A DNA stretch of 64,000 bases from Bordetella ansorpii (GCF_900078315.1 NZ_FKBS01000013.1:1-64000); one strand, 5' to 3'; shown: positions 9,437-19,714, counted from the stretch's first letter. A program made the numbers and translations. The notes: generated from the sequence alone by a model not told the origin.

Positions 9437-10666
9437 GTGAAGCGACGAGTCGTCATCACCGGCCTCGGTATCATCAGCCCCGTGGGCAATGACCTCACCA
9501 CGGCCTGGGACAATATCGTCAACGGACGTTCGGGCATCACCCGCATCACGCGCTTCGATCCCTCCGCGCTGACCACGCACATCGCGGGTGAGGTCAAGGG
9601 CTTCGACGTCACGCAGTACATGGCCGCCAAAGAGGCGCGCCAGATGGATACCTTCATCCATTACGGCGTGGCGGCCGGCATGCAGGCATGGCGCGACAGC
9701 GGCCTCGAGGTCACCGAAGAAAACGCCGAACGCATCGGCGTCATCGTCGGCTCCGGCATCGGTGGCCTGCCGCGCATCGAAGAAACGCAGACCGAGCTGC
9801 TGGCCAAGGGCCCGCGCCGCATCTCGCCGTTCTTCGTTCCCGCGTCGCTGATCAACCTCATCTCCGGCCAGCTCAGCATCGCCTATGGCATGAAGGGGCC
9901 GAGCTACGCCGTCGTGTCGGCCTGCACCACCGGCCTGCACAGCATCGGCGACGCCGCCCGCCTGATCGAGTACGGCGACGCCGACGTCATGCTGGCGGGC
10001 GGCGCCGAGTCCACGGTCTCGCCGCTGGGCATCGGCGGCTTTGCCGCCATGCGCGCGCTGTCCACGCGCAACGACGATCCCGCCACCGCATCGCGTCCCT
10101 GGGACGTCGATCGCGACGGTTTCGTGCTGGGCGAGGGCGCCGGCGTCCTGGTGCTCGAAGAGTACGAACACGCCAAGCGCCGCGGCGCACGCATCTATGG
10201 CGAGTTCGTCGGCTACGGCATGAGCTCCGACGCGCATCACATCACGGCGCCGGATCGTGACGGTCCCCGCCGTGGCGTGGTCAACGCGCTGCGCAGCGGC
10301 GGCCTGAACCCGGAAGACGTGCAGTACGTGAACGCGCACGGCACGTCGACGCCGCTGGGCGACAAGAACGAGTCCGAGGCCCTGAAACTGGCGTTCGGCG
10401 ATCACGCCCGCAAGCTGGTGGTCAACTCGACCAAGTCGATGACCGGCCACCTGTTGGGCGCGGCTGGCGGTATCGAGGCCGTGTTCACCACGCTGGCGCT
10501 GTACAACCAGGTCTCGCCTCCGACGATCAACATCTTCAATCAGGATCCCGAGTGCGATCTGGATTACTGCGCCAACGAGGCGCGGCAGATGAAGATCGAC
10601 GTGGCCCTGTCCAACTCGTTCGGCTTCGGCGGCACCAACGGCTCCATGGCCGTGCGTCGTATCTGA
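9437..10666 (+). CDS. fabF: Beta-ketoacyl-ACP synthase II
   Basis: Elongating condensing enzyme of fatty acid synthesis, also responsible for thermal control of unsaturation in E. coli. The 409-residue protein starts at GTG 9437 with AGGAG 6 bp upstream. The Cys-His-His triad is complete: C163 (VSACTTGLHS), H301 (NAHGTSTPLGD) and H338 (TGHLLGAAGG). The 213-bp gap from acpP shows no other gene. The next small gene starts 1 bp after the stop. Confidence 0.98.
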   Translation: MKRRVVITGLGIISPVGNDLTTAWDNIVNGRSGITRITRFDPSALTTHIAGEVKGFDVTQYMAAKEARQMDTFIHYGVAAGMQAWRDSGLEVTEENAERIGVIVGSGIGGLPRIEETQTELLAKGPRRISPFFVPASLINLISGQLSIAYGMKGPSYAVVSACTTGLHSIGDAARLIEYGDADVMLAGGAESTVSPLGIGGFAAMRALSTRNDDPATASRPWDVDRDGFVLGEGAGVLVLEEYEHAKRRGARIYGEFVGYGMSSDAHHITAPDRDGPRRGVVNALRSGGLNPEDVQYVNAHGTSTPLGDKNESEALKLAFGDHARKLVVNSTKSMTGHLLGAAGGIEAVFTTLALYNQVSPPTINIFNQDPECDLDYCANEARQMKIDVALSNSFGFGGTNGSMAVRRI

Positions 10667-10667
10667 G

Positions 10668-11147
10668 TTGATCGATAGCGCCCAGTCCCCGTCCTGGCAG
10701 TTGCGGCTGCCGGTCGCGCCTGCCTCCCTGCCGGGAACGCTGCGCGCTGCCGGCACGCTGGCGGCGTCCGGCTGCGCCGCCTGGTCGGTGCATCTGCTGG
10801 GCGTGCCGGGCTGGCTGGCCGCCGCCCTTCCCGCTGCGGCGGCGATGGCGGCCTGGGCGCTGGCACGCCGCCGGCCCGGCGTGCGGGTAGGGGGGCTGCG
10901 CGCCTCGTCCGACCCCGCCGCCTGGAGCCTGCTGCTGGAATCCGGCTGGCGCGGCGCGCGCCTGGTCGAATGCCGCCGGGGCGCGTTCTGGCTGTCGTTG
11001 TCGCTGTGTCCGGACGATGCGCGCGCCTTGCCGCGCCGTTTCGCCGTCACTGTGTGGCAGCCGACGCTGTTGCCGTCCGTCTGGCGGCGTCTTTGCATCG
11101 TTGCCGGCCGTGCCATGGCCGAGCGTGCGCCGATGGGGTCCGCATGA
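10668..11147 (+). CDS. Small inner-membrane protein between fabF and rpoE, possibly YgfX-like
   Basis: A 159-residue protein read from TTG 10668, directly after fabF, and ending in a 4-bp ATGA overlap with rpoE. It has two hydrophobic segments near the N-terminus (about residues 25-45 and 48-66) followed by a basic soluble part rich in Arg and Trp. That layout resembles YgfX/CptA membrane proteins, but sequence similarity is too weak by eye to be sure. Tight coupling to rpoE suggests co-expression with the envelope-stress sigma factor. Function unknown. Confidence 0.7.
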   Translation: MIDSAQSPSWQLRLPVAPASLPGTLRAAGTLAASGCAAWSVHLLGVPGWLAAALPAAAAMAAWALARRRPGVRVGGLRASSDPAAWSLLLESGWRGARLVECRRGAFWLSLSLCPDDARALPRRFAVTVWQPTLLPSVWRRLCIVAGRAMAERAPMGSA

Positions 11148-11743
11148 GCGAACGCGACGTCGACGCCGAACTTGTTGCACGCGTACAACGCGGCGACAAG
11201 AAAGCCTTCGATCTGCTGGTATTGAAGTATCAGCGCAAGATCTTGCGTCTTCTTGCCCGCATGATCCGCGATCCTGCCGAGATCGAGGACGTGGCACAAG
11301 AGGCCTTCATCAAGGCTTATCGTGCGCTGCCGCAATTTCGCGGCGAAAGTGCCTTCTACACTTGGCTCTACCGTATTGCCATCAACACGGCCCGCAACTG
11401 GTTGGCCTCATCCGGCCGGCGTCCCAGCGCACCCAATGCGATTGAAACCGAAGATGGTGAAACTTTTAACGAAACCGATAACCTAACCGACATCAGCACG
11501 CCGGAATCCGTCCTGGCCAGCCGCGAAATCGCCGAAACGGTGAACGCCGCCATCGAGGAACTGCCCGAGGAATTGCGGACAGCCATCGTCCTGCGTGAAA
11601 TCGAAGGTATGAGTTACGAAGACATCGCCCAAAGCATGGACTGCCCGATCGGTACGGTGCGCTCCCGCATTTTTCGTGCGCGTGAAGCCATCTCCAATCG
11701 GTTGCGCCCCTTGCTGGACACCGATGCCGAGCGTCGTTGGTAA
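11144..11743 (+). CDS. rpoE: Extracytoplasmic stress sigma factor RpoE (SigE)
   Basis: ECF sigma factor of the RpoE/AlgU group that switches on envelope repair genes. The 199-residue protein shows region 2 (DLLVLKYQRKILRLLARM and the DVAQEAFIKAYR helix) and region 4 (LREIEGMSYEDIAQSMDCP with GTVRSRIFRAREA). It is followed by rseA, rseB and mucD in the order known for SigE operons of Bordetella and AlgU operons of Pseudomonas. The ATG overlaps the upstream stop by 4 bp. Confidence 0.97.
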   Translation: MSERDVDAELVARVQRGDKKAFDLLVLKYQRKILRLLARMIRDPAEIEDVAQEAFIKAYRALPQFRGESAFYTWLYRIAINTARNWLASSGRRPSAPNAIETEDGETFNETDNLTDISTPESVLASREIAETVNAAIEELPEELRTAIVLREIEGMSYEDIAQSMDCPIGTVRSRIFRAREAISNRLRPLLDTDAERRW

Positions 11744-11755
11744 GGAGTGGCAGTC

Positions 11756-12283
11756 ATGCAGACCGCAGCCCAGTTAGTCGAATCCCCCGAATCCCTCCAG
11801 GACGATGCCCTGGATGCCGCCATTTCCGCCTGGCTGGACGGCGAGGGATCCGACGATTTCCCGTCCCATCTCGCCACCCCTCGGGGCCGGCAGACCTGGG
11901 ACACGTATCACCTGATCGGCGACGCGCTGCGCAGCACGGAACTCTCCGCGCAGCCCAGCGCCGATTTCCATGCCCGCCTGTCGCGCGCGCTCGAGGCCGA
12001 GATGCCCATCGTGGCCGCGCCGCGCCGCCGCGTGCCGATCCGCCTGGGCCTGTCCGGCCTGGCGGTCGCCGCCGCCGTCGCCACCGTGGCCTGGGTGTCC
12101 CAGCCGTACCTCGGCGGCGTGTCCAAGCCCGGCGACAGCGCTGTGCTGGCCGATGCCGGCACCAGCAACACCAGCACCAACATCGAAGACGCGGGCCTGC
12201 GCGACTACCTCGAGGCCCATCGCCAGATGGCGGGCCCCAGCGCCGTGCGCCAGGTGTCGTTCGATCCCGGGATGGGCCGTTGA
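11756..12283 (+). CDS. rseA: Anti-sigma-E factor RseA/MucA-like
   Basis: Membrane-spanning anti-sigma factor that holds RpoE inactive until cleaved by DegS- and RseP-type proteases. The 175-residue product has an N-terminal sigma-binding domain (ALDAAISAWLDGEGSDDF, about residues 18-35). One transmembrane helix (about 96-114) follows, then a short periplasmic tail that would bind RseB. ATG 11756 is preferred over GTG 11747 because GGAG lies at suitable distance. The TGA shares its A with the rseB start. Confidence 0.92.
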   Translation: MQTAAQLVESPESLQDDALDAAISAWLDGEGSDDFPSHLATPRGRQTWDTYHLIGDALRSTELSAQPSADFHARLSRALEAEMPIVAAPRRRVPIRLGLSGLAVAAAVATVAWVSQPYLGGVSKPGDSAVLADAGTSNTSTNIEDAGLRDYLEAHRQMAGPSAVRQVSFDPGMGR

Positions 12284-13353
12284 TGACGGTTTGGCAGTCA
12301 GTGTCCCGAACGGCACGCACTCGCGCTTCCTGGTCTCCCGCGTGGACGTCGCGCCACGCCGCCGGGTTTGCCCTGGCCGTGTTCACGGGCCTGATGGCCC
12401 TGCATGTCGAGGCGCGCGCCGAGGAGGACGCCTCGCGCGATTCCGTACAGCTCCTGTCCGACATCCAGCAGGCCGCCCGCAAGCAGGATTACGCCGGGGT
12501 GTTCATCTACCAGCAGGGCGAGACGATGCAGTCCTCGCGCGTGGTGCACCTGATCGACGGCACCGGCGAGCGCGAGCGCCTCGAGATCCTCGATGGCCAG
12601 CCGCGCGAATACCTGCGCCACAACGAAGGCGTGCAGTGCCTGCTGCCCGAAAGCAAGACCGTGCTGGTCGAACCGCGCCGCGGCGACCGCTTCCCGGGCC
12701 TGCTGCTGGGCAATCCGGCCGATCTGGCCAGGCACTACGACATCCGCGCCAGCGACAAGCTGCACCGCGTGGCCGACCGCCAGTGCCGCATCATCACCAT
12801 TTCCCCGCGCGATGCCCTGCGCTACGGCTACCGCCTGTGCGCCGATGTCAGCACGAATCTGCTGTTGAAGGCGCAGACACTCGATTCGTCGCGCAAGATC
12901 GTCGAACAGGTGGCCTTCACGTCGCTGCGCCTGGGCAGCGACGTGGACCCGTCCTTGTTGAATTCACGCTGGAACACCCGCGACTGGAAGGTCATCGAGG
13001 CCTCGATGAAGCCGGTGGACCTGTCCACGCAGGGGTGGCGCATTCCGCAGCCCGACGGCTTCGCCATCGTCATGCAGGTGGCGCGCGCCATGGGGCAGGC
13101 CAACGTCAGCCAACTGGTGCTGTCGGACGGCCTGGCCGCCATCTCGGTGTTCATCGAGCCCTACGACAGCCAGCGGCACAGCCACCCTCCCGCGGGCCTG
13201 GCACGGCGGGGCGCCATCAATATCTACGGTACGCGCGTGGCCGATTTCTGGCTGACCGCGCTGGGTGAGGTGCCGGTGGCCACGCTGCAGCAGTTGGCCG
13301 GCTCCATCGAATACGTCCCCCAGGCTGCCGCCGCGCCGCAGCAAACCCAGTAA
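12283..13353 (+). CDS. rseB: Sigma-E regulatory protein RseB/MucB
   Basis: Periplasmic protein that binds RseA and protects it from proteolysis; it senses lipid or lipoprotein stress. The 356-residue product has a hydrophobic export signal (about residues 22-40, ending before AEEDASRD). A MucB_RseB N-terminal domain (about 45-215) and a smaller C-terminal domain (about 240-345) follow. It overlaps rseA by one base and is followed 36 bp later by the mucD protease gene. Confidence 0.93.
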   Translation: MTVWQSVSRTARTRASWSPAWTSRHAAGFALAVFTGLMALHVEARAEEDASRDSVQLLSDIQQAARKQDYAGVFIYQQGETMQSSRVVHLIDGTGERERLEILDGQPREYLRHNEGVQCLLPESKTVLVEPRRGDRFPGLLLGNPADLARHYDIRASDKLHRVADRQCRIITISPRDALRYGYRLCADVSTNLLLKAQTLDSSRKIVEQVAFTSLRLGSDVDPSLLNSRWNTRDWKVIEASMKPVDLSTQGWRIPQPDGFAIVMQVARAMGQANVSQLVLSDGLAAISVFIEPYDSQRHSHPPAGLARRGAINIYGTRVADFWLTALGEVPVATLQQLAGSIEYVPQAAAAPQQTQ

Positions 13354-13389
13354 AGTACTGCTTCGCACGAAGTTTCCCCGGAGTCGTCC

Positions 13390-14910
13390 ATGGCTTTTCA
13401 CCCCGTGTCGAACGTGATGTTGCGGCGCTGTCTTTCCTTTATGGCCGCGAGCGCGATGCTGGCCGGCGCCGTGAGCACCCAGGCGCAGCCGGTGCAGACG
13501 CAGAACTCGTCCGCGCCGCCCGCCATCGTGTTGCCCGATTTCACCGGCATCGTCGAGCGCGCCGACCCCGCGGTGGTCAACATCCGTACCACGGCCACCG
13601 TGCCGGTGCGCGGCATGGGCCCTGGCGGCGGCAACGATCCCTACGAACTGTTCCGCTGGTTCTTCGGCCCCGATTTCCAGCCGCCCGGCCCTGGCGGCCA
13701 GCGCAGGCAGCCGCCGCAGCAACCCCAGCAGCCGTCGCAGCCGCAAGAGCGCACCGTGCCGCGCGGCGTGGGTTCCGGCTTTTTCATTTCCGATGACGGC
13801 TACGTGCTGACCAATACGCACGTCATCAGCGAAGCCACCGACATCTACGTCACCCTGACCGACGGGCGCGAGTTCAAGGCCAAAGTCATCGGTTCGGACG
13901 AGCGCACCGACGTGGCGCTGATAAAGATCGAGGGCAAGGACTTCACGCCGATGCCCATCGGCAATCCCAAGCAGTTGAAGAAGGGCCAGTGGGTGCTGGC
14001 GATCGGTTCGCCGTTCGGTCTGGATTCCACCGTGACCTCGGGCATCGTCAGCGCCATCGGCCGCGATACCGGCGAGTACCTGCCGTTCATCCAGACCGAC
14101 GTGGCCGTGAATCCCGGCAACTCGGGCGGCCCGCTGATCAACCTGCAGGGCGAAGTGATCGGCATCAACTCGCAGATCATCTCGCGCAGCGGCGGCTTCA
14201 TGGGCATTTCGCTGGCCATTCCCATCGACGAAGCCATGCGCGTGGTCGAGCAACTGCGCGCCACCGGCAAGGTCACGCGCGGCCGCATCGGCGTGCAGAT
14301 CGGCGAGGTGGTGAAGGACGTGGCGGACGCCATCGGCCTGCCCAAGGCCGAAGGCGCGCTGGTCAGCAGCGTCGAGACCGGTGGCCCGGCGGAAGATTCC
14401 GGCGTGCAGCCGGGCGACGTCATCTTGTCGTTCAACGGCGAGGCCATCAAGCGCTGGTCCGACCTGCCGCGCATCGTGGGCGAAACCAAGCCCGGCACCA
14501 GCGCGCCCATGGAAGTATGGCGCAAGGGCAAGACGATCAAGCTCAGCGTCAAGGTCGGCGAAATCCCGAACGAGAAGACGGCGGCCGCCGCCAAGGGGGG
14601 CGAGGACGCGCCGGCCAAGACGCCGTCGGCCGACAACGTGCTGGGCCTGGGCGTGGCGGACGTGCCTGCCGACATGCAACGCAAGCTGCGCATCAAGGGC
14701 GGCGTCCAGGTCAAGGCCGTGAAGGGGCCGGCCTCGGCGGCCGGCCTGCAGGAAAACGACGTGATCCTGGCGGTCAACGACAGCGACGTCACCGGCGCCG
14801 AGCAATTCGCCAAGCTGGTGTCCAAGCTGGACAAGGGCCGCGCAGTGGGCCTGCTGGTGCGCCGTGGCGACCAGACCCAGTGGGTGGCCGTGCAGTTGAA
14901 CAACAAATAA
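13390..14910 (+). CDS. mucD: Periplasmic serine protease DegP/MucD (HtrA family)
   Basis: Periplasmic protease and chaperone that degrades misfolded envelope proteins and dampens sigma-E activity. The 506-residue product has a signal peptide (ending near AQA, residue 34), a Pro/Gln-rich LA loop (about 95-120) and the triad H144, D174 and S245 (NPGNSGGP). Two PDZ domains occupy about 285-370 and 415-500. It is the last gene of the rpoE operon; a strong terminator lies 115 bp downstream. Confidence 0.96.
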   Translation: MAFHPVSNVMLRRCLSFMAASAMLAGAVSTQAQPVQTQNSSAPPAIVLPDFTGIVERADPAVVNIRTTATVPVRGMGPGGGNDPYELFRWFFGPDFQPPGPGGQRRQPPQQPQQPSQPQERTVPRGVGSGFFISDDGYVLTNTHVISEATDIYVTLTDGREFKAKVIGSDERTDVALIKIEGKDFTPMPIGNPKQLKKGQWVLAIGSPFGLDSTVTSGIVSAIGRDTGEYLPFIQTDVAVNPGNSGGPLINLQGEVIGINSQIISRSGGFMGISLAIPIDEAMRVVEQLRATGKVTRGRIGVQIGEVVKDVADAIGLPKAEGALVSSVETGGPAEDSGVQPGDVILSFNGEAIKRWSDLPRIVGETKPGTSAPMEVWRKGKTIKLSVKVGEIPNEKTAAAAKGGEDAPAKTPSADNVLGLGVADVPADMQRKLRIKGGVQVKAVKGPASAAGLQENDVILAVNDSDVTGAEQFAKLVSKLDKGRAVGLLVRRGDQTQWVAVQLNNK

Positions 14911-15287
14911 GCCCGCGTGCCCGGCGCGGTCACCGCTGCGTGGCGGGCATCGCGACCGGGGGGCGCCCGCTACGCACGTCCGGCACGGCAATCGAAGACC
15001 GGCTAAAATGTCTGGTTGCCGCAAGAGGGGGCGCATGGCGCCCCCTCGTTTTTGCCCGCTGGCCGGCAGGCGCATGCCGATATCCACCCGATATCCGCGG
15101 ACATCCTGCCCCGGCCATCCGGCGAACCGCCGGCACGCTCCCGATTCGGCCATGCCGGGCGGCCCGCGACGGCCATGCCCAGGCGGAACCCGAAGCGGCC
15201 GAACCCCGAAGTCCCTGGGGCCCGTAAGCCCCCGGACGGATCCGGGTCGAAAGCCGGCGCAAGCCCTGCCCCTGACAATTTCTCGCC
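14911..15287. other. Gene-free gap between mucD and lepA
   Basis: A 377-bp gap. It holds the terminator at 15025-15053 and then about 234 bp of GC-rich DNA with no convincing gene. No Shine-Dalgarno sequence is visible before lepA. GACAAT at 15274-15279 is the nearest -10-like hexamer to the lepA start. Confidence 0.6.
15025..15053 (+). terminator. Rho-independent terminator of the rpoE-mucD operon
   Basis: Perfect 10-bp stem GAGGGGGCGC (15025-15034) and GCGCCCCCTC (15038-15047) with an ATG loop, followed by G and five T (15049-15053). It cleanly separates the sigma-E operon from lepA. Confidence 0.88.
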
Positions 15288-17081
15288 ATGCAGCATATTC
15301 GCAATTTCTCCATCATCGCTCACATCGACCACGGCAAGTCCACGCTGGCGGATCGCCTGATCCACCGGTGCGGCGGCCTGGCCGACCGCGAGATGTCCGC
15401 CCAGGTGCTGGACTCGATGGACATCGAGCGCGAGCGTGGCATCACCATCAAGGCCCAGACCGCCGCGTTGCACTACACGGCCAAGGACGGCAAGGTCTAC
15501 AACCTCAACCTGATCGACACCCCGGGACACGTCGACTTCTCGTATGAGGTCAGCCGTTCGCTGTCCGCCTGCGAAGGGGCGCTGCTGGTGGTCGATGCCT
15601 CGCAGGGCGTCGAGGCGCAGACGGTGGCCAACTGCTACACGGCCATCGAGCTGGGTGTGGAAGTGCTGCCGGTGCTGAACAAGATGGACCTGCCGCAGGC
15701 CGATCCCGAGGGCGCCCGCAAAGAGGTCGAGGATGTCATCGGCATCGACGCCTCGCGCGCCGTGCTGGCCAGCGCCAAGACCGGCATGGGCATCGACGAG
15801 ATCCTCGAACTGATCGTCGCGCAGGTGCCGCCGCCCAAGGGCGATCCCACGCAGCCGCTGCAGGCGCTGATCATCGACTCGTGGTTCGACAACTACGTCG
15901 GCGTGGTCATGCTGGTGCGCATCGTCAACGGGTCGCTCAAGCCCAAGGACAAGCTGTTGTTCATGGCCTCCGGCGCCACCCACCTGTGCGAGCAGACCGG
16001 CGTGTTCACGCCCAAGTCGCAGTCGCGCCCGAACCTGTCGGCGGGCGAGGTGGGCTTCATCATCGCCGGCATCAAGGAGCTGGCCGACGCCAAGGTGGGC
16101 GACACCATCACCCTGGCCAACCATCCCGCCAGCGAGCCCGTGCCGGGCTTCAAGGAAGTGAAGCCGCAGGTGTTCGCGGGCCTGTACCCGGTGGAAAGCT
16201 CCGAGTACGACCAACTGCGCGACTCGCTGGAAAAGCTCAAGCTGAACGACGCGGCGCTGATGTTCGAGCCCGAAGTCTCGCAGGCGCTGGGCTTCGGTTT
16301 CCGCTGCGGCTTCCTGGGCCTCTTGCACATGGAGATCGTGCAGGAGCGCCTGGAGCGCGAATTCGACATGGATCTCATCACCACCGCGCCGTCGGTGGTG
16401 TACGAGGTCGAGCAGCGCGACGGCACGATCATCACGGTCGAAAGCCCCTCGCGCATGCCCGAGGTCGGCAAGATCGCCGACATCCGCGAACCCATCGTCA
16501 CGGTCACGCTGTTCATGCCGCAGGAGTACGTGGGCGCGGTCATGACGCTGTGCAACGCCAAGCGCGGCGCGCAGATCGACATGAACTATTCCGGCCGCCA
16601 GGTGATCCTGAAGTACGAGATCCCGCTGGCCGAGATCGTGCTCGACTTCTTCGACAAGCTGAAGTCGGTGTCGCGCGGCTACGCCTCGATGGACTACGAG
16701 TTCCTCGAATACCGCTCGTCGGAAGTGGTCAAGGTGGACCTGCTGATCAACAGCGACCGGGTCGATGCCCTGGCCATGATCGTGCACCGCTCCAACGCCC
16801 GCTACCGCGCACGCGAAGTCGTGTCCAAGATGCGCGAACTGATTCCGCGCCAGATGTACGACGTGGCGATCCAGGCGGCCATCGGCGCCGAGGTCATCGC
16901 GCGCGAGAACGTCAAGGCGCTGCGCAAGAACGTGCTGGCCAAGTGCTACGGCGGCGACATCTCGCGCAAGAAGAAGCTGCTGGAAAAGCAGAAGGCCGGC
17001 AAGAAACGCATGAAGCAGGTGGGCAGCGTCGAAATCCCCCAAGAGGCTTTCCTGGCCATCCTGCAAGTGGAAGACAAGTAA
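15288..17081 (+). CDS. lepA: Elongation factor 4 (LepA)
   Basis: Ribosome-associated GTPase that aids translation under stress and initiation-level quality. The 597-residue protein has the G1 loop AHIDHGKST (residues 11-19), G3 DTPGHVD, G4 NKMDLP, EF-G-like domains and the LepA-specific C-terminal domain ending in the lysine-rich [14 protein letters not shown] segment. No ribosome-binding site is seen before ATG 15288. lepB follows after 21 bp, as in E. coli. Confidence 0.98.
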   Translation: MQHIRNFSIIAHIDHGKSTLADRLIHRCGGLADREMSAQVLDSMDIERERGITIKAQTAALHYTAKDGKVYNLNLIDTPGHVDFSYEVSRSLSACEGALLVVDASQGVEAQTVANCYTAIELGVEVLPVLNKMDLPQADPEGARKEVEDVIGIDASRAVLASAKTGMGIDEILELIVAQVPPPKGDPTQPLQALIIDSWFDNYVGVVMLVRIVNGSLKPKDKLLFMASGATHLCEQTGVFTPKSQSRPNLSAGEVGFIIAGIKELADAKVGDTITLANHPASEPVPGFKEVKPQVFAGLYPVESSEYDQLRDSLEKLKLNDAALMFEPEVSQALGFGFRCGFLGLLHMEIVQERLEREFDMDLITTAPSVVYEVEQRDGTIITVESPSRMPEVGKIADIREPIVTVTLFMPQEYVGAVMTLCNAKRGAQIDMNYSGRQVILKYEIPLAEIVLDFFDKLKSVSRGYASMDYEFLEYRSSEVVKVDLLINSDRVDALAMIVHRSNARYRAREVVSKMRELIPRQMYDVAIQAAIGAEVIARENVKALRKNVLAKCYGGDISRKKKLLEKQKAGKKRMKQVGSVEIPQEAFLAILQVEDK

Positions 17082-17102
17082 CTCGAATAGGCGACATTCG
17101 TC

Positions 17103-17987
17103 ATGAGCTGGAACTTTGCCCTGATTCTCTTTGTTCTGCTGGTGGTTACCGGCGTGATCTGGGTGCTGGACCTGGCGGTGCTGCGCCAGCCCCGGCGCGC
17201 GCGCGCGCAGCAGGCCATGCAAGCGTACGACGCGAATCCTTCCGACGATCCGCAGCAGGCCGAGCGCGAACGCCGCGAGGCCGGCGAGCGTGCCGGCAAG
17301 GCGCCGTGGTGGGTCGAGTACGCGGTCAGCTTCTTCCCGGTGATCCTGTTCGTGTTCATGCTGCGTTCGTTCGTGGTCGAGCCGTTCCGCATTCCCTCGG
17401 GCTCGATGCTGCCCACGCTGGAGTCCGGCGACCTGATCCTGGTGAACAAGTTCAACTACGGCATCCGCCTGCCCATCGTCGACAAGAAGGTCGTCGACAT
17501 CGGCAAGCCCGCGCGGGGCGACGTGATCGTGTTCCGCTACCCCGTGGACACCGACGTCGACTACATCAAGCGGGTGATCGGCCTGCCGGGTGACGAAATC
17601 GCCTACCTGGACAAGAAACTGTACGTGAACGGCCAATTGGTGACGCATACCCGCGACGGCGACTACTACGAGCCCGACCGTGTCTCCTACGTGGGTCGGT
17701 ATGACGAGAAATTGGGCGACGTTACGCACAAGATCCTGCTTGAAGAAGACCGTTCGCAGGATTTTGGCCCCATCTGGAAGTTCCCTTTCATCGATCAGTG
17801 CCAGTACCTGCGCAATGGCGTGCGCTGCAAGGTGCCCGATGGCCATTACTTCGCCATGGGCGACAACCGTGACAATAGTGCGGACAGCCGCTATTGGGGC
17901 TTCGTGCCAGACGGTAATATCGTGGGTAGGGCGTTCTTCGTCTGGATGAATTTCGGCGACCTGAGCCGTATCGGTCGCTTCCACTGA
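17103..17987 (+). CDS. lepB: Signal peptidase I
   Basis: Inner-membrane serine protease that removes signal peptides of exported proteins. The 294-residue protein has a transmembrane segment at residues 5-26, a cytoplasmic loop rich in Arg and Ala, and a second membrane segment (about 73-90). The catalytic serine is S101 in PSGSMLPTL and the general base is K156 in DYIKRVIGLPGDE. The box E motif MGDNRDNSADSR is intact. It sits between lepA and rnc. Confidence 0.97.
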   Translation: MSWNFALILFVLLVVTGVIWVLDLAVLRQPRRARAQQAMQAYDANPSDDPQQAERERREAGERAGKAPWWVEYAVSFFPVILFVFMLRSFVVEPFRIPSGSMLPTLESGDLILVNKFNYGIRLPIVDKKVVDIGKPARGDVIVFRYPVDTDVDYIKRVIGLPGDEIAYLDKKLYVNGQLVTHTRDGDYYEPDRVSYVGRYDEKLGDVTHKILLEEDRSQDFGPIWKFPFIDQCQYLRNGVRCKVPDGHYFAMGDNRDNSADSRYWGFVPDGNIVGRAFFVWMNFGDLSRIGRFH

Positions 17988-17993
17988 TCTCTC

Positions 17994-18761
17994 ATGCTCA
18001 TGTCCCTGGCCACCCTGGAATCCCGCCTGGACCACCGCTTCGGTGACCAGGCTCTGCTCGAACAAGCGCTGACGCATCGCAGTCACGGCGCGCGTCATAA
18101 CGAGCGGCTGGAATTCCTGGGCGACGCGGTGCTGAACTTCGTCGTCGCCGCCATGCTGTTCGAGCGCTATGCCAAGCTGGACGAAGGCGACCTGTCGCGA
18201 CTGCGCGCCAACCTGGTCAAGCAGGCGTCGCTGGCCGACATCGCGCAGCGCCTCGAACTGTCGCAGTACCTGCGGCTGGGCGAGGGCGAGCTCAAAAGCG
18301 GTGGGTTCCGCCGGCCGTCCATCCTGGCCGACGCGGTCGAGGCCATCTTCGGCGCGGTGTTCCTGGATGCCGGCTTCGATGCCGCGCGCAAGGTCATCGT
18401 CCGTCAATACCAACCCGTCATCGCCAACGTCGATCCCTCGACGCTGGGCAAGGACGCCAAGACGCTGCTGCAGGAGTTCCTGCAGGGCCGCAAGCTGCCG
18501 CTGCCGGTGTACACCGTGGTGGCCACGCACGGGGCGGCGCACAGCCAGCAGTTCGAAGTCGAGTGCGCCATTCCGGCGTTCGACATCAAGGTCGTGGCGC
18601 CCGGCGCCAGCCGCCGCGCGGCCGAGCAGTCCGCGGCCAAGCTGGCGCTCGAGGCGGCACAGGCCGTCAGCCCGCCCGCGCGCGCCGCGCGCAAGTCGGG
18701 CAAGCCGCGCAAGACCGCGCAATTGTCACTGCCGGTGGCAGTGGCGCAAGAGGTGAAATGA
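17994..18761 (+). CDS. rnc: Ribonuclease III
   Basis: Double-strand-specific endoribonuclease that processes rRNA precursors and regulates mRNAs. The 255-residue protein has the signature [12 protein letters not shown] (about residues 38-49). A dsRNA-binding domain lies at about 155-225, followed by a basic C-terminal tail. ATG 17994 and ATG 18000 are both possible starts, differing by two residues. The stop overlaps the era start by 4 bp, so RNase III and Era are translationally coupled as in many bacteria. Confidence 0.96.
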   Translation: MLMSLATLESRLDHRFGDQALLEQALTHRSHGARHNERLEFLGDAVLNFVVAAMLFERYAKLDEGDLSRLRANLVKQASLADIAQRLELSQYLRLGEGELKSGGFRRPSILADAVEAIFGAVFLDAGFDAARKVIVRQYQPVIANVDPSTLGKDAKTLLQEFLQGRKLPLPVYTVVATHGAAHSQQFEVECAIPAFDIKVVAPGASRRAAEQSAAKLALEAAQAVSPPARAARKSGKPRKTAQLSLPVAVAQEVK

Positions 18762-19714
18762 GCAATACCGAAGGGCAAGAGCCTGCTTCCACTGGCGACC
18801 ACGCGTCGCAAACGCCCGCTTCCTCGATCGCCTCGGTGGAGCGCGCCGGCTTTGTCGCCGTCGTCGGACGTCCCAACGTGGGCAAGTCCACGCTGACCAA
18901 CGCGCTGATCGGCAGCAAGATTTCCATCGTTTCGCGCAAGGCGCAGACGACGCGCCATCGCATCCACGGCGTGCTCACGCGCGAGCGCGAGCAGTTCGTG
19001 TTCGTGGATACCCCCGGCTTCCAGACCCGCCACGGCGGCGCGATGAACCGCATGATGAACCGCGTGGTCACGCAGGCGCTGGCCGACGTGGACGTGGTGG
19101 TGCACGTGGTCGAGGCGGGCAAGTGGAGCGACGGCGACGCGCGCCTCTTGCCGCTGTTGCCCGATCCCGCCCGCACCATCCTGGTCGTCAGCAAGATCGA
19201 CGCCCTGAAGAACCGCGACGACCTGTTCCCCTTCGTGGCCAGGATCATGGCCCAGCATCCCTACGGCGCCGTGGTGCCCGTCAGCGCGGTGAAGGACCAG
19301 CAGCTGGATCAGTTGCTGGACGAGATCGCCACGCGCCTGCCCGCAGGCGAGGCGATGTTCGAGGAAGACACGCTGACCGACCGGCCCATGCGCTTCATCG
19401 CCGCCGAACTGGTGCGCGAGAAGATCTTCCGTCTGGTCGGCGATGAACTGCCCTATGGCTGCACCGTGGTCATCGAGCAATGGGAAGAGGCCGATACGCT
19501 GGCGCGCATCGCCGCCTGCGTGGTGGTCGAGCGCGAGAGCCATCGCCCCATCCTGCTGGGGGCCGGCGGCCAGCACATGAAGCGCATCGCCACCGAGGCG
19601 CGCCAGGACATTTCCAAGCTGCTGGACAAGACCGTGCACCTCGAGATCTATATCAAGGTGCGCAAGGGCTGGTCCGACCGCGAAAGCGCGCTACGCGACC
19701 TGGGCTATGAGTAA
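18758..19714 (+). CDS. era: Ribosome-maturation GTPase Era
   Basis: Essential GTPase that binds 16S rRNA and couples small-subunit assembly to growth. The 318-residue protein has a flexible N-terminal extension of about 28 residues, then G1 GRPNVGKST (37-45), G3 DTPGF and G4 SKID. A C-terminal KH domain contains the motif [10 protein letters not shown]. It overlaps rnc by 4 bp and recO by 8 bp, forming a tight rnc-era-recO unit. Confidence 0.97.
   Translation: MSNTEGQEPASTGDHASQTPASSIASVERAGFVAVVGRPNVGKSTLTNALIGSKISIVSRKAQTTRHRIHGVLTREREQFVFVDTPGFQTRHGGAMNRMMNRVVTQALADVDVVVHVVEAGKWSDGDARLLPLLPDPARTILVVSKIDALKNRDDLFPFVARIMAQHPYGAVVPVSAVKDQQLDQLLDEIATRLPAGEAMFEEDTLTDRPMRFIAAELVREKIFRLVGDELPYGCTVVIEQWEEADTLARIAACVVVERESHRPILLGAGGQHMKRIATEARQDISKLLDKTVHLEIYIKVRKGWSDRESALRDLGYE

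Noticed and set aside
15003-18722. A 1239-codon minus-strand frame across lepA, lepB and rnc.
   Set aside because: Antisense to three well-identified genes; composition is that of a GC-skew artefact.
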